In this document: piece after piece, positions 7,837 to 15,485 of the stretch
Layout of the letters: each line of letters starts with the position of its first letter
Position numbering within the stretch: position 1 is the first letter of the stretch
Origin: CALRGE01 sp964360635
Lineage (GTDB): Bacteria; Patescibacteriota; Gracilibacteria; UBA1369; 2-02-FULL-48-14
DNA: 64,000 nucleotides
NCBI GenBank assembly: GCA_964360635.1
Contig: CAYHXO010000001.1
Coordinates: 70,454 to 134,453, forward strand
Direction: 5' to 3'
Notes under the pieces: generated by a model
Seen by the model: only the letters and a program-made list of their open reading frames with translations
What the model was told of the DNA's origin: nothing
Databases searched by the model: none
Translations under genes and position numbers: made by a program

Positions 7837-9111
7837 ATGCAAGCCGTTTTCAAGAAAATAGTGCGGGACTTACTAAGATTTCTAGCGAAGAAAAGACTCG
7901 AAAAAATTCGCCCAAAAATTGTGGGCATCACGGGAAGTGTGGGTAAGACAAGCGCTAAAGATGCCATCGCCGCTGTGTTAGAAAGAAAATTTATAATTCA
8001 TAAAAGTCCCGGCGGATATAATAGTGACTTAGGAACTTTGCTAACTATTTTAGAAAAACCGAGCGGATATTCTTCGATCGAAAAATGGATAGTAATTATT
8101 TTTCAATGCATCGTAGAAAATTTTCAAAAAATTTCTCCGTACGATATGCTCGTTATGGAAATGGGAATTGATTATCCGGGTGGGATGGATGAAATTTTGG
8201 AAGTTGTTCATCCAGACTTAATGGTTTTTTTGAATGTGAAAGATGTGCATCGTGGAGAAGGTCAGTTTAAAAATCGCGAACAAATTCTCGAGGAAAAATC
8301 AAAAGCTTGTTACAAAGTTCCAAATGACGGGTGGGTGATTTTAAATCACGACGACATGTTCACAAAACAACTTGAAAATAAATTACCGGCACAGGTAATT
8401 AAAATTGGAACTGAAGAGGGTGCTGATTTGCGAGCAATAAATATTAATGCTGATTCGGAAGGTTTACATTTCACGCTTGCTTATGAAGGAAAAGAAATTC
8501 CCGTGTTTTTGAAAAATATTTTGGGAGACTGCCATGTTTACATTGTATTGGCGGCGATTGCTGTTGGCTTTGTGAGTGGGCTACCTTGGAAAACGATTGA
8601 AGCAGGCCTTGCAGATTTTAAAATGCCTAATGGGCGAATGGTGAAGATTGAGGGTAAAAATCAGTCAACAATTATTGACAGCACATACAATGCTTCGCCG
8701 GATGCAATGGAAGAAGCACTGAAAGTTTTGAGCCTTTTCCGCGGTAGAAAAATTGCAGCATTAGGAAGTATGAATGAATTGGGTGAACTTGCGGAAAGTG
8801 CTCACATTAAGATTGGGAAAATTGCTGCGGAGCATGCGGATCTTTTAATTTTAGTCGGAAAATATGCGGCGGATATGGCGGAAGGCGCATCACGCGGTGG
8901 CATGCCAAAATCCATGATTCATACATTTAGAACTTCGACTGAGGCCGGAAAATTTCTTAGCGGCATGCTGGAAAAGTATGATGTTGTTCTTGCGAAAGGA
9001 AGTCAGAATGAGGTTAGAATGGAACATTTGGTAAAACTTTGCATGAGAGATCCATCGCAAGCACGTGCGCAGTTGGTGAGACAAGAGCCTTATTGGTTAA
9101 AAAATATTTGA
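7837..9111 (+). CDS. murF: MurF-like UDP-MurNAc-tripeptide:D-Ala-D-Ala ligase
   Basis: 424-aa Mur ligase that would add D-Ala-D-Ala to the peptidoglycan precursor in the cytoplasm. The P-loop GITGSVGKTSAKDAIAAVL is at residues 31-50, the central ATPase region has VMEMGID and NVKDVHRGEG, and the C-terminal domain has DSTYNASPDAM, typical of MurF. An N-terminal basic helix (residues 1-30) replaces the usual uridine-binding domain. A related Mur ligase-like ATPase is therefore possible, though MurF fits best. The TGA overlaps the next ATG (TGATG). Confidence 0.8.
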   Translation: MQAVFKKIVRDLLRFLAKKRLEKIRPKIVGITGSVGKTSAKDAIAAVLERKFIIHKSPGGYNSDLGTLLTILEKPSGYSSIEKWIVIIFQCIVENFQKISPYDMLVMEMGIDYPGGMDEILEVVHPDLMVFLNVKDVHRGEGQFKNREQILEEKSKACYKVPNDGWVILNHDDMFTKQLENKLPAQVIKIGTEEGADLRAININADSEGLHFTLAYEGKEIPVFLKNILGDCHVYIVLAAIAVGFVSGLPWKTIEAGLADFKMPNGRMVKIEGKNQSTIIDSTYNASPDAMEEALKVLSLFRGRKIAALGSMNELGELAESAHIKIGKIAAEHADLLILVGKYAADMAEGASRGGMPKSMIHTFRTSTEAGKFLSGMLEKYDVVLAKGSQNEVRMEHLVKLCMRDPSQARAQLVRQEPYWLKNI

Positions 9112-9989
9112 TGTTGATTGGTCATAAAAAAATTCTTGAACGATTAAAAATCGAAGCGAACGAGGGCAGGTTGCACCATTCACAAATTTTTCTTGGCCCG
9201 AAAAGCGTTGGGAAAAGTAAAATTGCTTTGATGCTTGCAATGCAAATGCAATGTCCTGATGAAAGTCAGATTATTTTACGAAAGCAAATTGCGGAGGGCG
9301 CTGATTTTGACACAATAATTTGCGCGGATGATGATGAAGTTTTGCCAATAGAAAAAATCCGTGAATTGATTGGAAGAATTGGTCAGAGTCACACAAAAGA
9401 GAATTTGATTTTCATTATTGAAAATATTGGAAGAATGAAAGTTGAATCAATGAATGCATTGTTAAAAACTTTGGAAGAACCCCCTGCAAATACTTATTTT
9501 TTTATGACTGCGGAAAATGAAAATGACATCATTCCAACAATTCGATCACGATCAAAAATAGTGCATTTTCAAAGTGTTCCGGAAATAGAAATTTATGAAG
9601 CTTGCCGTGACAACGCATATCATGAAGAGCTTGTGAAATTTGCGGTTGGTAAGCCGGGGAAGTTGATGCGACTAATGAATGATCAAGAATATTTTGAGCT
9701 GCATCGATCTATGTATTCTGATTTAAATAGATTTTTAGAGAGGCCGAATCTACCTGCAATTTTTGAAATGGTAAGGAAATATGAAGGTAAAACAGGCGCT
9801 AAAGAATTTTTAGATTTGTTAATCACGCGTGTTCGAGCACTTATGCTTTCCGGTGATGTGACTCCGGCACTTTCACATTTAGATTTTACTGAAGTCGTAG
9901 ATAGGATTGAAATCGCAAAAAGTGATATAATGGGTAATGTTAACGTAAAACTAGTTCTGGAAAATCTATTAATCCCCTTTGTCGCATGA
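9111..9989 (+). CDS. holB: DNA polymerase III delta' subunit-like clamp-loader ATPase
   Basis: 292 aa from the ATG at 9111, which overlaps the murF stop. An in-frame ATG at 9039 would lie inside murF and add 24 residues unlike the family. The sequence opens LIGHKKILERLKIEANEGRLHHSQIFLGPKSVGKSKIA (P-loop), then ESMNALLKTLEEPP and IRSRSKIVHF (sensor/SRC-type region). The zinc-binding cysteines of bacterial DnaX/HolB are absent. It would load the sliding clamp (dnaN is at 58769) with DnaX and HolA, neither of which is in this window. Confidence 0.82.
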   Translation: MLIGHKKILERLKIEANEGRLHHSQIFLGPKSVGKSKIALMLAMQMQCPDESQIILRKQIAEGADFDTIICADDDEVLPIEKIRELIGRIGQSHTKENLIFIIENIGRMKVESMNALLKTLEEPPANTYFFMTAENENDIIPTIRSRSKIVHFQSVPEIEIYEACRDNAYHEELVKFAVGKPGKLMRLMNDQEYFELHRSMYSDLNRFLERPNLPAIFEMVRKYEGKTGAKEFLDLLITRVRALMLSGDVTPALSHLDFTEVVDRIEIAKSDIMGNVNVKLVLENLLIPFVA

Positions 9990-10726
9990 TTGCTTGGATA
10001 CTATCAATTTCATCTTTCTTAATTTTAGTGGCACTGATTTTAAAAAAAATGCGTGTCATAAAAAATGATTTAGTTTTCCAAAAAGATTTAGAAGAAGAGC
10101 AAAAATTCCAAGAAGAAGATATTGAACTCAAAGAAGTTTTGCCTCCTGAAAATGAAGTTGTGGGAAGTGCGAGACAGAATTTTTTGAAAGGCGACGCGCA
10201 TTTTGGTCGAGGTGAATTTGATGATGCAATTATTTTTTTCATGGCAGCAATTTCTGCTGATGAAACGCATTTAGATTCTCACCATAAACTTGGACTTCTC
10301 CACATGAAGAGGAGTGATTTCGGGCAGGCAGAGCTCGCGTTTTCTAAGTTAATAAATTTGAAGAAGGATCCGATTTATTACAGTAATTTGGGCGCTGCGC
10401 TGTATCGTCAGGGACGCTTAATTGAGGCCGCAGAGGCATATGAGAATGCAATCGCCTTGGATGATAAACGAGCTGAGCGTCTGCAAAGTTTGGCTCAGGT
10501 TTATCATGAACTTGGTGATAGTGGAAAGGCGCTGAAATATTTTGAACTCGCATCACACCGAAAACCTAAAAATAATGAATTGAAAATGATTTTAGCTGAT
10601 TATTATGAGCAGCTAGGAAGGCTTGATGAAGTGATTGAATTAATGCAAAAAATTCTTGAGCTTGATCCTTACAACAAAGAAATCAAAACGAGACTGAAGT
10701 TGGTGCAAAGGAAAGCGGGGAAGTGA
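9986..10726 (+). CDS. Membrane-anchored TPR protein
   Basis: 246 aa with one N-terminal membrane helix (about residues 3-20), a charged linker rich in Glu, and about five tetratricopeptide repeats from residue 58 on (for example ARQNFLKGDAHFGRGEFDDA and YYSNLGAALYRQGRLIEAAEAYENAI). TPR stacks act as protein-binding scaffolds. The partner is unknown. The ATG overlaps the holB stop (ATGA), so the gene belongs to the murF-holB operon, which ends at the terminator just after it. Confidence 0.8.
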   Translation: MIAWILSISSFLILVALILKKMRVIKNDLVFQKDLEEEQKFQEEDIELKEVLPPENEVVGSARQNFLKGDAHFGRGEFDDAIIFFMAAISADETHLDSHHKLGLLHMKRSDFGQAELAFSKLINLKKDPIYYSNLGAALYRQGRLIEAAEAYENAIALDDKRAERLQSLAQVYHELGDSGKALKYFELASHRKPKNNELKMILADYYEQLGRLDEVIELMQKILELDPYNKEIKTRLKLVQRKAGK

Positions 10727-10730
10727 GTTT

Positions 10731-10752
10731 CTTGCTTGATACAAGCTTTTTG
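10731..10752 (+). terminator. Intrinsic terminator of the murF-holB-TPR operon
   Basis: GCTTG at 10734 pairs with CAAGC at 10742 across a three-base loop and runs into TTTTT. Confidence 0.7.
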
Positions 10753-10842
10753 CCGAACGTCACTATGTAATGTAAAAATTCAGGTTTTATTCAGGACTTA
10801 AGGCTTTTGTTTGTGCTAGCCTAAAATTATACCCAAATAATT

Positions 10843-11256
10843 ATGGTTGAAATTTATCGAACGAAAATTGGAAAGATACCTAGATTGGATTACCGTAGAA
10901 TCTACGAAATGTGCCAGCGTATTTATAAAAACATAAGATCAAAATCCAAAAGAAGACCATATGTGAGATCACGATTTTTTGATAATGAAAAGATATTTTT
11001 AGAATTATTTTGGGTACATTTATATGATAAAAATAAAAAGGAAAGGATTAGTCGACTCCAACATTTTCTTATTGCTTTAGATCTATTAAAAAACTCAAGG
11101 TGCAAGCCTACAAGTAAAGAAAATGTTAATAACAAGGCTGAACTACTCCATCGGTTTTATGGTGTGACTCCACAAGGTGAAGAATTTTTTGTGCAAGTGA
11201 AAGAGAATAAAAAGACTGGGCATAAGTACTTCATGTCTGTATTCCCAGTAAAATGA
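10843..11256 (+). CDS. Unknown basic 137-aa protein beside the DGR
   Basis: No family is recognised with confidence. The N-terminal 70 residues are very basic and Tyr/Arg-rich (YRRIYEMCQRIYKNIRSKSKRR). The C-terminus (FYGVTPQGEEFFVQVKEN then HKYFMSVFPV) has alternating strands like those of small BECR/RelE-fold phage nucleases, but this is only a resemblance. It stands alone on the plus strand between the murF operon and the DGR reverse transcriptase, with a terminator after it. It could be a DGR or mobile-element accessory, or unrelated. Confidence 0.6.
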   Translation: MVEIYRTKIGKIPRLDYRRIYEMCQRIYKNIRSKSKRRPYVRSRFFDNEKIFLELFWVHLYDKNKKERISRLQHFLIALDLLKNSRCKPTSKENVNNKAELLHRFYGVTPQGEEFFVQVKENKKTGHKYFMSVFPVK

Positions 11257-11306
11257 AAAAAGCTCCGCCAAGTGTAGTTCATAGACTACGGGGCTGAAAG
11301 CTTTTT
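11256..11306 (+). terminator. Terminator hairpin after the 137-aa gene
   Basis: A long imperfect hairpin: AAAAAGCTCCG pairs with CGGGGCT further on, with GTAGT/ACTAC as the inner stem, then AAGCTTTTTC. The A-rich left side also gives a T-run on the minus strand, so it may end the reverse-transcriptase transcript as well. Confidence 0.6.
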
Positions 11307-11347
11307 CTATACACATTATCCCAAAGTTGGGCCTGGAAATCAAGTAT

Positions 11348-12316
11348 TCAATATTCTTCAATCAAAACCCGTGAAGCATGCCACTGGAATTCTTTAATCA
11401 GCTTTTTATTACCGTGTTGTTGCACCAGACCCGAATAGCTGGGAAGATTGCTCGCGTTGAGTCTTGTAAAAGCTCGACCTACTGCTCTTTTATTCAACCT
11501 TCGTCCTTTTGGATAAATCACTACACCGAGAAGTTTGATGCCGACTCTGACTTTAACAATTATATTATTTTTCGAATGGAGTGTTAGCTTTAACTTAGCC
11601 TTTAAAAACTCATCAACCAAAACCCTAATTTCTGTAAGTTGAGCATTCTCTTTTTCTATGATTATAAAGTCATCACCATAACGCATGTATGCCTGTGGTT
11701 TGATTGTGCGTTTAACATATCTATCCAGTTCGTTGAGATATATATTTGAGAATATCTGACTTGTGAGATTACCTATCGGCATTCCCGTTCCCGGTGTTTT
11801 AGAAAAACTAAAAATAACATTCTTTAACAGTGCTATCGTCTACGACGATAGCACTCGCCTCATGATAATATTTAATAAAATTTCATGATTCACACTATCA
11901 AAAAATTTTTTAATATCCGCACGCCACACAAAACTGCCAGGGTAAGATTTTAAAAAAGTTTGAGCTCGATTTAAGCCTTCAATTAAGCCTTTATCTTCTC
12001 TACAAGACCAAACATCATAAATAAAAGTTTTATCAAAAATACCCACTAAATAATCATATAAAAGCCTGTGTACAACTCTGTCACGAATCCCTGCTACACA
12101 AATTTCACGCTTTTTATTGTCAGAAACGGTAAAGCTTTGGTAACTGCCGTGGCGGTAATTATTGAAGTTCAAATTTTTAAACAAAAGATACAAATTCTTC
12201 TCGAGATAATATTGGAACTGATTCAATTCACGGGAAATATTTTTTCCTTTTCTATACTCAAACCAACTTTTCCAAATATTACTTAAGCTCAAATCTATGG
12301 AAGAAATTTCTATCAT
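11348..12316 (-). CDS. DGR-type reverse transcriptase interrupted by an in-frame TAG
   Basis: One frame of 323 codons from ATG 12316 encodes a DGR reverse transcriptase, except for TAG at codon 159 (11840-11842). The part before the stop has FVWRADIKKFFDSVNHEIL (catalytic Asp). The part after has GMPIGNLTSQIFSNIYLNELD, the DGR-type motif in place of QGxxxS, then YMRYGDDFIII (second and third catalytic Asp at about codons 215-216) and the thumb start GIKLLGVVIYP. No residues seem missing across the stop. The enzyme would copy the TR RNA with adenine mutagenesis. TAG ends ftsZ and RNase J here, so it is not globally recoded. The start overlaps avd head to head by 20 bases. It is either dead, read through, or made as two chains. 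Confidence 0.85.
11829..11855. repeat. Perfect 27-bp palindrome holding the amber codon of the reverse transcriptase
   Basis: Arms of 12 bases (AGTGCTATCGTC and its reverse complement) flank a three-base centre. On the minus strand the TAG spans the last base of the left arm and part of the loop. The surrounding protein frame keeps its normal length, so the palindrome replaced sequence rather than being inserted. Confidence 0.85.
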
Positions 12317-12641
12317 AAATAAATCTTACGAACTTTATAAAGAAATGGCAATTGCACAAAAACATCTAAAGAAAGCTGCAAGAAATTCACTTGGAATAAG
12401 TTCGGAAAACAGCATCTTGGAATTTATTGAATGTGTAATAATGGCGAAAAATGCTCCCAAACCACAAAAGGGCATATATTTAATCAAGGCAGGTGCATAT
12501 TTGGAAGTTTTAACCTTAAAGTTGAGACTTTTGCTTGAATTGAAAGAGTTGAACGAAACTCGCATTTTCCAAATGCAGGCCAAAGCCGCCGAGATTGGAA
12601 GAATGCTGGGCGGCTGGCTGAAATCCTTGCAAAGCTTGTAA
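12297..12641 (+). CDS. avd: Avd-like four-helix-bundle DGR accessory protein
   Basis: 114 aa, predicted all-helical. The middle (KAARNSLGISSENSILEFIECVIMAKN then KGIYLIKAGAYLEVLTLKLRLLLEL) and the C-terminal helix MQAKAAEIGRMLGGWLKSL match the Avd/bAvd family of small basic proteins. In known DGRs, Avd forms a pentamer, binds the reverse transcriptase and is needed for cDNA synthesis. Here it reads opposite to RT, TR and target: it starts inside the RT start region and ends eight bases before TR. A transcript running from TR into RT would be antisense to it. No Shine-Dalgarno is visible. Confidence 0.85.
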   Translation: MEEISIINKSYELYKEMAIAQKHLKKAARNSLGISSENSILEFIECVIMAKNAPKPQKGIYLIKAGAYLEVLTLKLRLLLELKELNETRIFQMQAKAAEIGRMLGGWLKSLQSL

Positions 12642-12648
12642 ACCTTTA

Positions 12649-12753
12649 GCAGACCCCGAACACCACGATTGTCGTTCTCATTGTTCGCATTGTCATTGTT
12701 CACGTTGGATTTCTGATTGTTCGGATTGAAGTTCGAAACGCGAGCGTTACCGA
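12649..12753 (-). repeat. DGR template repeat (TR), 105 bp
   Basis: On the minus strand this segment matches the variable repeat at 13040-13144 with no gaps. All 21 mismatches are at TR adenines (21 of 33 adenines), and every C, G and T is identical. Adenines cluster in AAC/AAT codons (virtual reading NARVSNFNPNNQ), the classic DGR design that lets mutagenesis reach many residues. It lies between the target gene and avd/RT. Its RNA should be transcribed leftward. Confidence 0.97.
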
Positions 12754-12967
12754 ACCACATTTTGACGAGATCTATCCGTTTCATTCACAGTCACAACTGC
12801 AAACTAATTATTTTCAGCCCAATTAAGAGCTAAATCTCGCTCAAACCTAAGGGCTTATTCTTTGCTTGCTCCTCCATGGATATTGTAGAGCAATGTACGG
12901 TAGCTTACGCTGAGGCAAGTTGCTATTCACCGCTACAGCGATTTTTTCAAATTTTAAGGATAAAGTA

Positions 12968-12991
12968 AAGACCACGCTTGCGCATGGTCTT
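12968..12991 (-). promoter_or_regulatory. Hairpin 49 bp downstream of VR, GCAA loop
   Basis: On the minus strand AAGACCA and TGGTCTT pair, extended by a T-G wobble and GC/CG pairs to about ten base pairs that close a GCAA tetraloop. Known DGRs need a GC-rich hairpin with a four-base loop a short way after VR for target recognition. This one has the right position and shape. It could equally be the target gene's terminator, although the following T-run is weak. The rest of 12785-13022 shows no gene and may hold the TR promoter. Confidence 0.5.
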
Positions 12992-13022
12992 GAAAGTTTA
13001 AGAAAAATTTAAGGTTCGAATA

Positions 13023-13706
13023 CTAAGCCTTTGCCCTTCGCAGACCCCGAACACCACGATAGCCGTGCCCACGGTACGCATCGCCAGAGTTCACGCTGGA
13101 TTCCCGAAAGTCCGGATCGAAGTACGAAACGCGAGCGACACCGAGATTTGCATCATTTTCTCCGTTGTCAAGCCAGCTTGATCTGTAGGTTTGTTTATCT
13201 TCAGACCTTACAAGAGGCTCTCCTGTAAATGCTTCGAACATTAGTTCTTCTTCACTCTTTTCATAAGGTTCTTTGTATGGGAAAAGATCTAAACCAATTG
13301 CCTTTGCTGCTTTTCTTGCTGCTGAGTAAGTTTTTCCGGTTAGGATTGGCGTAAGGCCACCGTTTGAAAAAAGAATGTTTCCATTCTTATCTGCTCCGAA
13401 CATAATAGGACCATTTGGAATTGCTTCTACTTCTTTTAATAAAGCTCCGCCGTTTGCTTGCAATGCTTCTTGTACTTTCTTCCAATCAAGTCTTGATTTA
13501 CTTTCAGGGCTCCACCTGTTGTACATCTCTGCAAATTTTGTGAGGCGAGGGTCTACTTCCACTGTATCCATAATATCACCTACTTTTTCTTTAGTTCCTC
13601 CTTGAAGCTTGGAAAGAATTTCATCAGATAACTCAGCAGTTAAAAGGCCATCTTTATCTGCTACTTCTATTGCAGCTATTAATCTTTCTTTATTTGTATC
13701 AGACAT
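13023..13706 (-). CDS. DGR target protein with hypervariable C-terminus
   Basis: 227 aa. Residues 188-222 are encoded by the variable repeat, and at least 17 codons there differ from the template. The end DPDFRESSVNSGDAYRGHGYRGVRGL fits the last strands of the C-type-lectin-like fold used by DGR targets, with WLDNGENDANLG before it. That fold assignment is by resemblance. Residues 1-90 are helical and acidic (ERLIAAIEVADKDGLLTAEL). Residues 95-150 include IMFGADKNGNILFSNGG, a possible small beta domain. There is no signal peptide or membrane helix, so it probably stays in the cytoplasm or leaves by an unusual route. Its ligand is unknown. Confidence 0.9.
   Translation of the reverse strand: MSDTNKERLIAAIEVADKDGLLTAELSDEILSKLQGGTKEKVGDIMDTVEVDPRLTKFAEMYNRWSPESKSRLDWKKVQEALQANGGALLKEVEAIPNGPIMFGADKNGNILFSNGGLTPILTGKTYSAARKAAKAIGLDLFPYKEPYEKSEEELMFEAFTGEPLVRSEDKQTYRSSWLDNGENDANLGVARVSYFDPDFRESSVNSGDAYRGHGYRGVRGLRRAKA
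13040..13059 (-). promoter_or_regulatory. Initiation-of-mutagenic-homing site (IMH) at the VR 3' end
   Basis: The last 20 bases of VR (TCGTGGTGTTCGGGGTCTGC on the coding strand) are GC-rich, contain no adenine and are identical in TR. Identity breaks right after this point (TR goes on TAAAGG, VR GAAGGG). That is where cDNA priming is expected in known DGRs. Confidence 0.75.
13040..13144 (-). repeat. DGR variable repeat (VR), 105 bp
   Basis: The in-gene copy of TR, 391 bp away in the same orientation. Changes such as AAC to GTC, AAC to TAC, AAT to TTT and AAT to CGT show A replaced by G, T and C, which is the mark of mutagenic retrohoming and not of ordinary drift. Confidence 0.97.
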
Positions 13707-13766
13707 GTTTTATAGTTAAATCATCTTGATTATACAGTTTATTAGAATTTTGTCAATCATGGCCAC

Positions 13767-13794
13767 TTGAATTCTTTGTGCTTAAAACTATACT
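13767..13794 (+). promoter_or_regulatory. Promoter of the MNT/HEPN pair
   Basis: TTGAAT, a 16-bp spacer and TATACT. The -10 ends six bases before the ATG at 13801, which predicts a leaderless mRNA. Confidence 0.6.
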
Positions 13795-13800
13795 GAAAAT

Positions 13801-14085
13801 ATGATAAAGAAGAAATATACAGATCGGCTGAAAAAGCACTTACTGAGCATATTAAAGCCCGGTGCAAAGTTTTTTCTTTTTGGGTCTTGTTTGACAGGAG
13901 ATAACTTTGCAGATGTGGACGTGGGTTTATCAGGGGAAGGCTTCGATGATAAAAAAATCTCTCTTTTGAAGGAGGAATTGGAAAATTCAACTTTCCCTTA
14001 CAAAGTAGACCTTGTGAATTTCAATGAAGTAGATGAATCTTTTAGCACTGAAGTTTTTAGCAAAAAAATCAAATGGCTTACTTAA
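13801..14085 (+). CDS. MNT-type minimal nucleotidyltransferase (MntA-like antitoxin)
   Basis: 94 aa with the polymerase-beta-fold signature FLFGSCLTGDNFADVDVGL (GS, then DxD) at about residues 25-43, and a third acidic site probably in KVDLVNF. MntA enzymes adenylylate a partner HEPN toxin and silence it. The HEPN gene follows and overlaps by 13 bases, so the two are coupled. The pair resembles HI0073/HI0074 and type VII toxin-antitoxin systems. The activity is inferred from the family. Confidence 0.85.
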   Translation: MIKKKYTDRLKKHLLSILKPGAKFFLFGSCLTGDNFADVDVGLSGEGFDDKKISLLKEELENSTFPYKVDLVNFNEVDESFSTEVFSKKIKWLT

Positions 14086-14459
14086 AGAAAAAATTGGAGC
14101 AGTTGAATGCCGCACTTAAAAGTTTGGCTTTGCTTGATGATTGGCCATATTCAGATGTTGTGAGAGATGCAACCATCCAACGATTTGAATTTTCTTTTGA
14201 ACTTTTATGGAAGGTTGTGAAAATTTACTTGAAAGATACTCATGCAATTGAATGTGACTCTCCTAAATCATGTTTTCGGGAACTTCGTTTGCCACTAAAA
14301 CTTTCCGATGAAGAAGTGGAAGTTTGTTTAAAAATGGCAGATGATCGCAATCTTTCTGTTCACACTTATTCTAAAGAGATGGCTGAGAAATTGTTTGAAA
14401 GGATTAAGGGCTATCGAGATGTTTGTGTGAAGATATATGAAAAGATTAGCGTTGCTTAA
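14073..14459 (+). CDS. HEPN-family partner of the MNT protein (HI0074/HepT-like)
   Basis: 128-aa helical protein with the HEPN signature RNLSVHTY (Rx4HxY) at about residue 105 and the family helix RDATIQRFEFSFELLWKVVKIYL. HepT-type HEPN proteins cut RNA unless their His-Tyr motif is adenylylated by the MNT partner. HI0074-type proteins instead serve as substrate-binding subunits. The intact motif makes a ribonuclease toxin possible. The 3' end overlaps the convergent Fic gene by 14 bases. Confidence 0.85.
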   Translation: MAYLKKKLEQLNAALKSLALLDDWPYSDVVRDATIQRFEFSFELLWKVVKIYLKDTHAIECDSPKSCFRELRLPLKLSDEEVEVCLKMADDRNLSVHTYSKEMAEKLFERIKGYRDVCVKIYEKISVA

Positions 14460-15369
14460 TGTATCGTAAGACCGCCTCTTTTGTTGTTAGCCAATTCCTT
14501 TTTGGCTTAATAGCCTCCAATTTGCCATCTTTAGCGAGTTTTCCTAAATATGCTTGTGAGTAAGAACAATATTTAGTTGCCTGAGCTAAAGTAATCCAAT
14601 TTTCTTTTTCTTTAGACGGGGTGAGCACATCCAAATAGATATTTAAAGATTTCAACACTGCTTGTGCTATAAATTTGGCTAATGGTTTGTAATTTGCATT
14701 GTCGGCTTCGCTAAGAACTCGGTAATATTTTTGCCTGTCATTTTTCTGAATTATCACCAAAGGGAAGCCGTGCGCCATCAAGAAAACATTCATTAGTAAG
14801 CGTCCAACTCGTCCATTCCCATCTTGAAACGGATGAATATGAACAAATTTATGATGAAGTTCTGCGGCAAAATCTACAACGTACATTTTTGAGTGATTTT
14901 TTCTTGCCCATGTTATAAGTTCCTGCATTTTGTGAGGTACCTCCAATGAACTTGGTGGCACATGATCTGTACCTGTAATAAATACATCAACTTTTCTGTA
15001 CTGTCCGGCAATATTTCTGTCGATATCTTGAATCACTAGCGAATGCAAACTTCTAATCAAATGCTCGGATATTGTGTTCGAGCTTCCGTGCTCAACTAAA
15101 TCGTAAAGATAACTCAAAGCTTCATGGTGATTCTTTGCCTCCAAATGATCTTTCAATGATTTACCCTTAACAGTGATGCCTTGTTGGATTACCCAGTAAG
15201 TTTCTTTTAGTGTTAATGTATTCCCTTCAATAGCGTTGGAATGATATGTCATTTCAATCTCAAAACGCTCCTTGAGTTTCAGCAACATGGTAGAAGAAAG
15301 TGGCCTGAGTTTATTCAGTTGTTTAAGGCGCTCTTCAAGAAGTTGTTTTGTTTTTTCGTTTATTTGCAT
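14446..15369 (-). CDS. Fic-family AMPylase with N-terminal inhibitory helix
   Basis: 307 aa. The catalytic loop HPFQDGNGRVGRLL matches HPFx(D/E)GNGRxxR, so transfer of AMP or another nucleotide moiety to a protein hydroxyl is expected. SNAIEGN at about residues 44-50 is the autoinhibitory (S/T)xxxE(G/N) helix of class II Fic proteins. Residues 255-300 (WITLAQATKYCSYSQAYLGKLAKDGKL) look like a DNA-binding or excisionase-type helix-turn-helix. It is one of three Fic genes in this window. Target unknown. Confidence 0.9.
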   Translation of the reverse strand: MQINEKTKQLLEERLKQLNKLRPLSSTMLLKLKERFEIEMTYHSNAIEGNTLTLKETYWVIQQGITVKGKSLKDHLEAKNHHEALSYLYDLVEHGSSNTISEHLIRSLHSLVIQDIDRNIAGQYRKVDVFITGTDHVPPSSLEVPHKMQELITWARKNHSKMYVVDFAAELHHKFVHIHPFQDGNGRVGRLLMNVFLMAHGFPLVIIQKNDRQKYYRVLSEADNANYKPLAKFIAQAVLKSLNIYLDVLTPSKEKENWITLAQATKYCSYSQAYLGKLAKDGKLEAIKPKRNWLTTKEAVLRYIKQR

Positions 15370-15393
15370 GATGGGTGGGATAGCTCACTATTT

Positions 15394-15422
15394 ATTATAT
15401 CCAACCCATACAAGTTTTGCAA
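15394..15422 (-). promoter_or_regulatory. Promoter of the Fic gene
   Basis: On the minus strand TTGCAA, a 17-bp spacer and a perfect TATAAT lie about 25 bases before the Fic ATG. Confidence 0.6.
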
Positions 15423-15485
15423 GATAAGATAGGCTTAATGGTACATCCTTGATATGGTTTAGGCCGATTTTAGAGCTATCCCCTA

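Noticed and set aside
11348..12316. Global TAG recoding as the cause of the stop in the reverse transcriptase
   Set aside because: ftsZ and RNase J end in TAG at the conserved end of each protein, so TAG is a working stop.
12335..12784. 149-codon minus-strand frame starting MKRIDLVKMWFGNARV
   Set aside because: Its first part is the DGR template repeat and the rest is antisense to avd. It is the non-coding template, not a gene.
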